DNA of 64,000 bases, from assembly GCA_944322565.1 (NCBI GenBank), contig CALUPG010000009.1, positions 54,336 to 118,335 of the forward strand, in the 5' to 3' direction. The notes beneath the pieces were generated by a model. The model saw only the letters and a program-made list of their open reading frames with translations. It did not search any database and was not told where the DNA came from. This DNA comes from an uncultured Bacteroidales bacterium. GTDB lineage: Bacteria > Bacteroidota > Bacteroidia > Bacteroidales > UBA932. Made by a program: the position numbers and the translations under genes. The number at the start of each line of letters is the position of its first letter. The first letter of the stretch is position 1. Below, piece by piece: positions 1 through 7,586 of the stretch.

Positions 1-2
1 TA

Positions 3-647
3 ATTCCGGCTTCCGTACTGCAAATGCTTCCGCATTTCTCGACTTTTGTCGTGGAGGAAACGAGGACAGCAAGACGATATCTGTCAAAGGCAGGACTTAA
101 AGGGAAAATCCAGGATCTGCGGTTCTTTGAACTCAATGAACACACCGGGCATGAACAGATTGAAAGCTACCTGGAGCTGTTCAATGAGGGCAATGACGTG
201 GCCCTTATATCAGAAGCCGGACTTCCGGCAGTGGCAGACCCCGGCGCACAGCTTGTCGCCCTTGCCCACAGACATGGCATCAAGGTTATTCCGTCAGTCG
301 GACCTTCTTCACTCATGCTTGCCCTCATGGCGTCGGGACTCAACGGACAGTCATTCGCATTCTGCGGATATCTTCCGGCAAAAAGCGATGAAAGGAGAAG
401 CAGGCTCAAAGCAATAGAGAAACTGTCAGCTGCGGCGGACCAGTCGCAGATATTCATTGAGACCCCGTACAGAAACGAGCAGATGCTCTCTGACATACTT
501 TCCGTGTGCCGGAGCGAGACAAGGCTCTGCATTGCCGCAGATATAACACTGCCGGATGAATTCATCCGCACCAGGACAATATCGGAATGGAAAAAAGAAA
601 AGACTGCGATAGGCAAACGGCCATGCGTCTTCATTATCCATGGCTGA
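3..647 (+). CDS. Tetrapyrrole-methylase family SAM-dependent methyltransferase (RsmI-like), 5' end outside window
   Basis: The reading frame is open to the left edge, and the residues before the first Met (IPASVLQ) match the N-terminal part of this family, so the gene begins before the window. The family transfers methyl groups from S-adenosylmethionine; RsmI modifies 16S rRNA in the cytoplasm. Visible motifs are ISEAGLPAVADPG, with the acidic and Gly-rich SAM pocket, then VGPSSLMLALMASGLNGQ and IETPYRN, all in the usual order. Bacteroidota carry a short divergent paralogue of RsmI of this type, so the exact rRNA target is an inference. It is followed by folB and mtaB on the same strand, 39 bp away, which suggests a short operon of RNA-modification and cofactor genes. 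Confidence 0.85.
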   Translation: MPASVLQMLPHFSTFVVEETRTARRYLSKAGLKGKIQDLRFFELNEHTGHEQIESYLELFNEGNDVALISEAGLPAVADPGAQLVALAHRHGIKVIPSVGPSSLMLALMASGLNGQSFAFCGYLPAKSDERRSRLKAIEKLSAAADQSQIFIETPYRNEQMLSDILSVCRSETRLCIAADITLPDEFIRTRTISEWKKEKTAIGKRPCVFIIHG

Positions 648-686
648 CAAGGAGCAAATCCACCCAAATGACTATCTATCGGGAAA

Positions 687-1121
687 ATGAATTTAGACAA
701 GCATAACGCAAACATCGGCAGGGGAATACAGCCAGGCATCCTTGAACTTGAAGGGATGGAATTCCATGTCTGTCACGGATGCCTTCCGCATGAGAAGACA
801 GTCGGAAATCTATTCACCGTGGATTTCAGGGCAGAACTTGACATGTCGGCAGCGACAAAGAGCGACGACCTTCAGGATGCACTTGACTATGGCCTCGTGT
901 ACGATGTCATAAGAAAAGAAATGGAGATTCATTCCTCCCTGCTTGAGCATCTGGCAGGGAGGATTGTCGGCGCCATTGCCGATGCTTTCCCACAATTGGG
1001 GAACTTTTCAATACGGGTATCAAAGAGGAGGCCCCCGGTCAACGGAGTAGCGGCCTGGTCAAGAGTGACGCTCTTCTATTCTATAAAAGCAGGAATGACA
1101 CTCTTCTATAAAAATAAATGA
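687..1121 (+). CDS. folB: Dihydroneopterin aldolase
   Basis: FolB splits 7,8-dihydroneopterin to 6-hydroxymethyl-dihydropterin and glycolaldehyde in folate synthesis. The 144-residue protein shows the family pattern: a first strand ELEGMEFHVCHGCLPHE with the conserved Glu of the pterin pocket (about residue 36), DYGLVYDVI in the middle, LLEHLAGRI, and the late SKRRPPVNG segment with the catalytic Lys. The N-terminal 18 residues are longer than typical, and an internal start cannot be excluded. Its stop codon overlaps the mtaB start in an ATGA arrangement, so the two are translationally coupled. Confidence 0.92.
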   Translation: MNLDKHNANIGRGIQPGILELEGMEFHVCHGCLPHEKTVGNLFTVDFRAELDMSAATKSDDLQDALDYGLVYDVIRKEMEIHSSLLEHLAGRIVGAIADAFPQLGNFSIRVSKRRPPVNGVAAWSRVTLFYSIKAGMTLFYKNK

Positions 1122-2386
1122 CGATGAAGAAAAAGATGGCATTCGTTACCCTCGGCTGCAAACTGAACTATGCCGAGACTTCCACTTACGAGCGGGGACT
1201 GAGCCGGGAAGGCATCGAAGTCGTCCCGTGGGATGAAAAAGCCGACATATATCTGGTGAATACTTGCACGGTGACCGAGCATTCCGACAAAAAATGCCGT
1301 AACATCATACGGAAGCTGCACAGAATATCGCCAGAAGCCTCCATATTCGTCACCGGCTGCTATGCCCAGCTCAAGAAAGAGGAGATTCTCCGGATAGAAG
1401 GCGTGAGGGCAGTATTCGGAGCCGACGAAAAGCCTATGGTCGTGCCGTCGATATCCGCATTCCTCAAGCCGGCAGGCGACAAGAATGCCGACAAATGCCG
1501 CAGGACGGATTTCCTTCCGGCATACTCGTCCGGCGAGAGGACAAGGTCATTCCTGAAAGTCCAGGACGGATGTGACTATTTCTGCTCATACTGCACGGTA
1601 CCGTATGCCAGAGGCCGCAGCCGCAACATCCCGATCAGTGACCTTGTCCGGCAGGCAGAAGAAATTGCCTCCGCAGGAATCAGGGAAATCGTGCTGACCG
1701 GAGTGAACACCGGGGACTTCGGGAAATCCACGGGAGAAAATTTCCTTGACCTGCTCAAGGCCCTGAACGAAGTCAGAGGCATCGAAAGGTACAGGATATC
1801 TTCCATAGAACCGAACCTTCTGAAGGATGAAATTGTGGACTGGATTGCAAGCGGAACGAAATTTCTTCCTCATTTTCACATCCCGCTCCAGTCAGGCTCC
1901 GACACAATCCTCAAAGCGATGGGAAGAAGATACGACACGGCATTCTTTGCCCGCAAGATTGATTATATCAGGCACGCGATGGAACATCCCGGAAGTCCGA
2001 AAGTATTCTTCGGGATAGATGTCATCACGGGATTTCCCGGAGAGACCGACGCCCTTTTCAAGGAAACATATCATTTTCTGAAAGACACGGCAAGACCCGC
2101 ATTCATCCACATTTTCCCATATTCCCGGAGAGCCGGGACACCTGCAGCCGCCCGCATGGACCAGGTAAAGGATTCAGTCAAGACTGACAGAGTGAAAATA
2201 CTGGAGGAGCTGTGTACGGAACTCCATGCGGAATTCATGGAAGCCAACAGAGGAGTCCGCGAAAATGTCCTGTTCGAAAGCACTGACAAAAACGGAATAA
2301 TGTCCGGATATACCGGCAACTATATCCGCATCGAACGGCCATACGACCCGGAACTGGTCGGCAAGACAGTCCCGGTGACACTCTGA
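1118..2386 (+). CDS. mtaB: tRNA t6A37 methylthiotransferase MtaB
   Basis: MtaB is a radical-SAM enzyme that adds a methylthio group to t6A at position 37 of tRNAs. The 422 residues hold the N-terminal MTTase domain with three cluster Cys (C14 in GCKLNYAE, C50 in NTCTVTE, C81 in GCYAQ), the radical-SAM motif CDYFCSYC (C152, C156, C159), and a short C-terminal TRAM-like segment. NTCTVTEHSDKKCR and the lack of a RimO-type extension favour MtaB over MiaB or RimO. The start overlaps the folB stop by 4 bp; a second ATG lies two codons later at 1124 and may be used instead. Confidence 0.93.
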   Translation: MTMKKKMAFVTLGCKLNYAETSTYERGLSREGIEVVPWDEKADIYLVNTCTVTEHSDKKCRNIIRKLHRISPEASIFVTGCYAQLKKEEILRIEGVRAVFGADEKPMVVPSISAFLKPAGDKNADKCRRTDFLPAYSSGERTRSFLKVQDGCDYFCSYCTVPYARGRSRNIPISDLVRQAEEIASAGIREIVLTGVNTGDFGKSTGENFLDLLKALNEVRGIERYRISSIEPNLLKDEIVDWIASGTKFLPHFHIPLQSGSDTILKAMGRRYDTAFFARKIDYIRHAMEHPGSPKVFFGIDVITGFPGETDALFKETYHFLKDTARPAFIHIFPYSRRAGTPAAARMDQVKDSVKTDRVKILEELCTELHAEFMEANRGVRENVLFESTDKNGIMSGYTGNYIRIERPYDPELVGKTVPVTL

Positions 2387-2444
2387 GCCACGGCGCAGAT
2401 TACAGGAAAGGAACATATACCATCATAAGGATTCAGACTAAAGT

Positions 2445-3362
2445 ATGGAGACAAGACTGACATTTTTAGGAACGGGCACATCACAGGGGGTCCCGATGAT
2501 AGGTTGCGGATGTGAAGTGTGCACCTCATGTGATCCTCGGGACAAGAGGCTCAGATCATCAGCTTTCGTACAATACAGGGGCCTTGACATTCTGGTAGAC
2601 GCCGGACCTGACTTCCGGCAGCAGATGCTCAGGGCAGGGATAAGCCATCTGGACGCTATCCTGCTGACACACAATCACAAGGACCACACGGGGGGACTGG
2701 ATGATGTGCGTGCGTTCAACTATATCGAGAGGTCTCCGATAAAAATCTGCTGCGAAAAATATGTCGAGGACTCCCTGCGCATGGAATACTCATACGCTTT
2801 CGCTGAAAAAAGGTACCCCGGAGTCCCGGAATGGCAGATTACCCGCATTGACGACAGCCCGTTCCGTGTTTCTGAGAATATACCGGAATTCATGCTGGTA
2901 TGGAAAGACGGGAAAGGCTACGAGAAAGTCCGGGTCACGCCTGAATTCTGGGCTTCCGAACGGATGAGAAGAAAGAATCCGGACTGCAGCACAGCGGCCG
3001 GACTGCCTGACATCAATCCCGAAGGCTCTGAAATCATTCCGATAAGAGGGAGACACTACATGCTTCCGGTCCTCGGCTACCGATTCGGCAAAATCGCATA
3101 TCTGACGGACATGAACTTCATACCGGAGGAAGAATTTGACAAGCTCCATGGACTTGAGCATTTCATCATCAACTGCGTCCGCAGGGGACGCCACTTGTCC
3201 CACTTTTCACTTGAAGAGGCCGTCGAAATATCCCGGAGAGTAGGTGCCCCGCACACATGGCTGACCCATCTCTCACATCAGCTTCCGCGCCATTCCGACC
3301 TGTGCGCAGAACTGCCCGAGGAAATCCGGCCCGCGTATGACGGGCTTGTGATTGAAGCCTGA
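2445..3362 (+). CDS. MBL-fold metallohydrolase, PhnP-like
   Basis: This 305-residue protein belongs to the metallo-beta-lactamase superfamily of binuclear metal hydrolases. It begins with LTFLGTGTSQGVPMIGC and the pair CGCEVC, which in PhnP-like proteins supplies a structural zinc site. The catalytic motif THNHKDHTGGLDDVRAFN (HxHxDH) is intact, as are a later Asp (YLTDMNF) and His (WLTHLSHQ). PhnP acts on cyclic phosphodiesters, but no other phosphonate gene is nearby, so the substrate is unknown. The gene ends 1 bp before the recQ stop on the opposite strand. Confidence 0.85.
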   Translation: METRLTFLGTGTSQGVPMIGCGCEVCTSCDPRDKRLRSSAFVQYRGLDILVDAGPDFRQQMLRAGISHLDAILLTHNHKDHTGGLDDVRAFNYIERSPIKICCEKYVEDSLRMEYSYAFAEKRYPGVPEWQITRIDDSPFRVSENIPEFMLVWKDGKGYEKVRVTPEFWASERMRRKNPDCSTAAGLPDINPEGSEIIPIRGRHYMLPVLGYRFGKIAYLTDMNFIPEEEFDKLHGLEHFIINCVRRGRHLSHFSLEEAVEISRRVGAPHTWLTHLSHQLPRHSDLCAELPEEIRPAYDGLVIEA

Positions 3363-3363
3363 T

Positions 3364-5352
3364 TCAGACAATATACGGAGGGACAGCGCCTTGATCTATC
3401 AGGTCGCGCAATTCATCCAGGTATCCCTTGTCGGGCGAAGAGACGGGATTTCCGAAACGGGCATTTATGTCATTGAGAGTATATGAGCCGCCCTTCTCTT
3501 CCAGAATATATGACGACATCTCCTCCCTGAGCAATCTCCCGGACGGTTTCCGGTCTCCTGTCGCAGCAAGACTGCCGCCTCCGTCATGACAAATGTCCCG
3601 GCGTTTCCTGCGGCAGACATCACAGGTCCCGCAGTCCTCTGATTCTGTCTGGCCGAAATATGAAAGGAGAAACCGGCTGCGGCATGTGTCAGACTCCTCC
3701 ACATAACTGACCATTGTCTCCATTCTTTCAATATATGCGGACTTCAGGCGGTCATGCCTTTCGGGAGTCAGCCTGACATTCTTTGGCATCAGCCTGTTTT
3801 CATTGAGATATATGACTGTCGTATGGTCTCCGGGGATATATTTTATCAAGTGTTCCAGCGACATTCTGTACAGCAGCTGCCTGAGCTCCGGGACGGCCAT
3901 TCCGGCCTTGTCGGCGACATATTGCTCATCAATCGGCACCGGGAACGAAAACAGCCCTGTATAACGGCGCATAAGGATTTCAGCCGCCGTCCCCATTTTC
4001 TTCTCAGACATCGGCGTGCCGTAAAGGGAGCCGCGAGGGACAATAAACATCACTTTCGTCTGGACATCAACATCTTCCATGACTGTCCAGTGTCCTTCTC
4101 TCTCTATATACTTTATGGCATACCATGCCGAGGAACGGTTCAGGCCGAAGCGGATACAGAACTCATGGAGATCAAACTTCAGCTGCATTCCCTTGCCGAC
4201 ATCATATGGAATCCCATACATTATATGCACTTTATGATATATGTCCTCAACATATTCGATGGACGGGAATGACACCGAGGCCGTCTGGCGGAGCCGGCGG
4301 ACATCGCCGCTGTTCCACAGCAGGACAGCATACGACCTCTTCCCGTCCCTGCCGGCCCTGCCCGCCTCCTGGAAATATGCCTCGGGCGAATCCGGCATGT
4401 CAAAGTGCACCACAAATCTCACGTCCGGCTTGTCTATGCCCATGCCGAATGCATTGGTGCAGACCATCACTCTGATGGTTCCTGACTTCCACTGCTCCTG
4501 TCTTTCCGTCCGGGAATGAGCGCCGAGACCGGCATGATAAAAGGAAGCAGAGACGCCGTTTGAGACCAGAAACGCAGCAATTTCCTCACATTTCCTGCGG
4601 TTGCGCATATAAACGATTCCCGTTCCCGGAACAGCGCCGCATATATTCAGAAGCTGCCCGAACTTGTCCTCGGTATGCCTTACGACATAGGAGAGGTTCG
4701 GCCTTTCAAAGCCGCTTTTCAGGAGCAGTTTTTCCCGGAAACAAAGTTTCTCCATTATGTCTTCTGCAACCTGCGGTGTTGCTGTGGCGGTAAGGGCAAT
4801 CACCGGAGCTTCCGGCAGGATTTTCCGGAGTTCCCCGATTTTCAGATAGTCCGGACGGAAGTCATAGCCCCACTGGGAGATACAGTGTGCCTCGTCAACC
4901 ACTATATAGCTGACATCCATATCCTTGACATAACTCCGGAAAAGTTCTGTCCCCAGGCGTTCCGGAGACAGGTACAGAAACTTGAAATCTCCGTAGAGGG
5001 CATTGTTCAGCGCGAGTTCGATTTCCCTCCTGGTCATTCCGAGATATACCGCGAGTGCCTTGATGCCCCTGTCGGAAAGATTCTGCACCTGGTCTTTCAT
5101 CAGGGCTATCAGGGGCGTTACAACAAGGGCAATTCCCGGCTTCATCAGAGCCGGCACCTGAAAGCATACGGACTTTCCCCCTCCTGTCGGAAGAATGGCG
5201 AGCACATCCCGTCCGTCCAATGCCGCGCCGACTATCTCCGCCTGCATCGGCCGGAATGAAGGATAGCCCCAATATTCGCGGAGGACATCAGCCGGAGCAA
5301 TATCCCCGGCGACATCGGTCTGTGTCATCTGACTGTCAGCACATTCACTCAT
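3364..5352 (-). CDS. recQ: ATP-dependent DNA helicase RecQ
   Basis: RecQ unwinds DNA 3' to 5' in recombination and repair. The protein shows LPTGGGKS (Walker A), VVDEAHCISQWGYDFRPDY (DEAH box and aromatic-rich loop), TATATPQ, the second RecA domain with AFGMGIDKPDVRFVVH and AGRAGRDG, and the zinc-binding Cys set CRSRFLL...CGTCDVCRR. A winged-helix region follows; the HRDC end is short or absent. The frame extends upstream to a GTG at 5430, but the ATG at 5352 gives the usual spacing of about 20 residues before LREYWGYPSFRPMQ; an ATG at 5328 is also possible. The promoter at 5462-5493 would serve any of these starts. Confidence 0.92.
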   Translation of the reverse strand: MSECADSQMTQTDVAGDIAPADVLREYWGYPSFRPMQAEIVGAALDGRDVLAILPTGGGKSVCFQVPALMKPGIALVVTPLIALMKDQVQNLSDRGIKALAVYLGMTRREIELALNNALYGDFKFLYLSPERLGTELFRSYVKDMDVSYIVVDEAHCISQWGYDFRPDYLKIGELRKILPEAPVIALTATATPQVAEDIMEKLCFREKLLLKSGFERPNLSYVVRHTEDKFGQLLNICGAVPGTGIVYMRNRRKCEEIAAFLVSNGVSASFYHAGLGAHSRTERQEQWKSGTIRVMVCTNAFGMGIDKPDVRFVVHFDMPDSPEAYFQEAGRAGRDGKRSYAVLLWNSGDVRRLRQTASVSFPSIEYVEDIYHKVHIMYGIPYDVGKGMQLKFDLHEFCIRFGLNRSSAWYAIKYIEREGHWTVMEDVDVQTKVMFIVPRGSLYGTPMSEKKMGTAAEILMRRYTGLFSFPVPIDEQYVADKAGMAVPELRQLLYRMSLEHLIKYIPGDHTTVIYLNENRLMPKNVRLTPERHDRLKSAYIERMETMVSYVEESDTCRSRFLLSYFGQTESEDCGTCDVCRRKRRDICHDGGGSLAATGDRKPSGRLLREEMSSYILEEKGGSYTLNDINARFGNPVSSPDKGYLDELRDLIDQGAVPPYIV

Positions 5353-5461
5353 CTCATTTTCATTTGTCTCCGGCCGTCCGGCATTGGCACATTTTGTGCA
5401 GTAGATATTTCCTTGGGCAGGCGGATGCACATATCATCCTGCCGCAATCTCCGGCGGTGAA

Positions 5462-5493
5462 CAAATGTAAAATTATATTTGAACGATTGCAAA
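5462..5493 (-). promoter_or_regulatory. Promoter for recQ (Bacteroidota type)
   Basis: On the minus strand TTTG (5493-5490), then 20 bp, then TACATTTG (5469-5462) match the Bacteroidota consensus TTTG-N19-21-TAnnTTTG. The start of transcription should lie near 5456. The -33 box falls inside the spacer of the pckA promoter. Confidence 0.65.
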
Positions 5494-5508
5494 AATACTT
5501 TAATTTTG
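5478..5508 (+). promoter_or_regulatory. Promoter for pckA (Bacteroidota type)
   Basis: TTTG (5478-5481), exactly 19 bp, TAATTTTG (5501-5508) is a full match to the Bacteroidota housekeeping promoter. It leaves a leader of about 85 nt before the pckA ATG. It interleaves with the divergent recQ promoter. Confidence 0.75.
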
Positions 5509-5600
5509 CATCGCATTCCGGAAGGGACCGGAGAACCGGCCGGAAATTCTGAAAATGCTTCAGGCCATGAAATTATAAACCTTAATATAATTTTGGAATT

Positions 5601-7208
5601 ATGAGTAAAATCGATTTGACCAAGTACGGCATCACAGATGTCAAGGAAATTCTCCACAACCCGTCTTACGAGGTGCTCTTCCAGGAAGAGACAAAAGAAA
5701 GCCTCCAGGGTTACGAGAAAGGCCAGGTTACTGAACTCGGCGCTGTCAATGTAATGACAGGCATCTACACAGGACGTTCTCCTAAAGACAAATTCTTTGT
5801 TTACAACGAAGCCAGCAAGGACACCGTATGGTGGACTTCAGACGCATACAAGAATGACAACAAGCCTTGCTCAGAGGAAGCCTGGGCAGACCTCAAGGCA
5901 AAGGCCGTGAAGCAGCTTTCAGGCAAGAGACTTTTCGTGATGGATACTTTCTGCGGAGCAAACCCTGCTACCCGCCTCAAAGTCCGCTTCATCATGGAAG
6001 TTGCATGGCAGGCTCATTTCGTGAAGAACATGTTCATCCGTCCTACAGAGGAAGAACTTGCAAACTACGGAGAGCCTGATTTCGTTTCATTCAACGCTGC
6101 AAAGGCAAAGGTTGAGAACTACAAGGAGCTCGGCCTCAACTCCGAGACTGCAACTGTCTTCAACCTCAAGACCAACGAGCAGGTTATCCTCAACACATGG
6201 TACGGCGGTGAGATGAAGAAGGGTATCTTCTCCATCATGAACTACCTCAACCCGCTCCGCGGAATCGCCTCAATGCACTGCTCAGCAAACACTGACAAGG
6301 AAGGAAAGAGCACAGCTATCTTCTTCGGACTTTCAGGAACAGGAAAGACTACCCTTTCTACAGACCCTAAGAGACTCCTCATCGGTGATGACGAGCACGG
6401 CTGGGATGATGAAGGCGTATTCAACTACGAAGGCGGATGCTACGCTAAGGTCATCAACCTCGACAAGGAGAGCGAGCCAGATATCTACAACGCAATCAAG
6501 AGAGACGCACTTCTCGAGAACGTTACTGTAGATGCAAACGGCAAGATCGACTTCGCTGACAAGAGCGTTACAGAGAACACCCGCGTATCTTACCCTATCT
6601 ACCACATCAACAACATCGTTAAACCGGTATCAAAGGGTCCTCACGCAAAGCAGGTGATCTTCCTTTCAGCCGATGCATTCGGTGTTCTTCCTCCGGTTTC
6701 CATCCTTACTCCTGAGCAGACCCAGTACTACTTCCTTTCAGGATTTACTGCAAAGCTTGCAGGTACAGAGCGCGGTATCACTGAGCCTACTCCTACCTTC
6801 TCTGCCTGCTTCGGTGCAGCATTCCTTTCTCTCCACCCTACAAAATACGGTGAGGAACTCGTAAAGAGAATGAAAGCTGCAGGTGCAAAGGCATACCTTG
6901 TAAACACAGGCTGGAACGGAACAGGCAAGCGTATCTCTATCCGTGATACCCGCGGAATCATCGACGCTATCCTTGACGGTTCTATCGAGAAGGCTCCTAC
7001 AAAGACCATCCCTTACTTCAACTTTGAAGTTCCTACCGCTCTTCCTGGTGTTGATCCTGCAATCCTCGACCCTCGCGACACTTACGCTGACGCAAGCGCA
7101 TGGGATACAAAGGCAAAAGACCTTGCAGGCCGCTTCATCAAGAACTTCGAGAAATTCACCGGCAACGAGCTCGGCAAGTCTCTCGTAGCTGCTGGCCCAA
7201 AGCTCTGA
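5601..7208 (+). CDS. pckA: Phosphoenolpyruvate carboxykinase (ATP)
   Basis: PckA interconverts oxaloacetate plus ATP with phosphoenolpyruvate, CO2 and ADP; in gut Bacteroidales it usually works in the CO2-fixing direction toward succinate. The 535-residue protein has the usual length and motifs: [24 protein letters not shown], the P-loop [11 protein letters not shown], and the metal and nucleotide segment [24 protein letters not shown]. Codon use is clearly biased (CTC, CCT, AAG, TTC, GAC repeatedly) compared with flanking genes, which fits high expression. It has its own promoter and a strong terminator, so it is probably monocistronic. Confidence 0.97.
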   Translation: MSKIDLTKYGITDVKEILHNPSYEVLFQEETKESLQGYEKGQVTELGAVNVMTGIYTGRSPKDKFFVYNEASKDTVWWTSDAYKNDNKPCSEEAWADLKAKAVKQLSGKRLFVMDTFCGANPATRLKVRFIMEVAWQAHFVKNMFIRPTEEELANYGEPDFVSFNAAKAKVENYKELGLNSETATVFNLKTNEQVILNTWYGGEMKKGIFSIMNYLNPLRGIASMHCSANTDKEGKSTAIFFGLSGTGKTTLSTDPKRLLIGDDEHGWDDEGVFNYEGGCYAKVINLDKESEPDIYNAIKRDALLENVTVDANGKIDFADKSVTENTRVSYPIYHINNIVKPVSKGPHAKQVIFLSADAFGVLPPVSILTPEQTQYYFLSGFTAKLAGTERGITEPTPTFSACFGAAFLSLHPTKYGEELVKRMKAAGAKAYLVNTGWNGTGKRISIRDTRGIIDAILDGSIEKAPTKTIPYFNFEVPTALPGVDPAILDPRDTYADASAWDTKAKDLAGRFIKNFEKFTGNELGKSLVAAGPKL

Positions 7209-7254
7209 TTCCGACTATCTGCCGGCAGGATTCCTGTCAGCATTACATAAAAAA

Positions 7255-7286
7255 GGAGACCCGGAATTGATCCGGGTCTTTTTTGT
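7255..7286 (+). terminator. Rho-independent terminator of pckA
   Basis: GACCCGGA and TCCGGGTC form a perfect 8-bp stem around ATTGA, followed by TTTTTTG. It lies about 50 bp after the pckA stop. Confidence 0.88.
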
Positions 7287-7507
7287 TTCCGTCGGCATGT
7301 CCGCAGGGCATTTCGGTATAGCCGTGCCCGATGGAGCCTGACCATGTCGACAAGACTCCTCCGGTGTTCGCAGTATCTCCCGTGACGGAAAAAGCGGAAG
7401 GCTCTCCGCGGCCACAGTCAATACCGGCCTTACGGTTTCAGGGACTGAATACCGCTGACAGAATCAATTAAAACCGGAACAAACGAATGTTTTACATTAA
7501 AAATCAT

Positions 7508-7515
7508 TATTTTTG
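7508..7515 (+). promoter_or_regulatory. Probable -7 element for the M16 protease gene
   Basis: TATTTTTG matches TAnnTTTG 72 bp before the chosen ATG at 7587. No good TTTG is present at -33, so the call is tentative. The rest of the 7287-7586 gap becomes AT-rich toward the gene and shows no other gene. Confidence 0.4.
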
Positions 7516-7586
7516 TAAAATATGGTTTTTCATCTGAAGCAGATGAACGATATTATATGACATTCATGTTAATCATCAAAACAATA

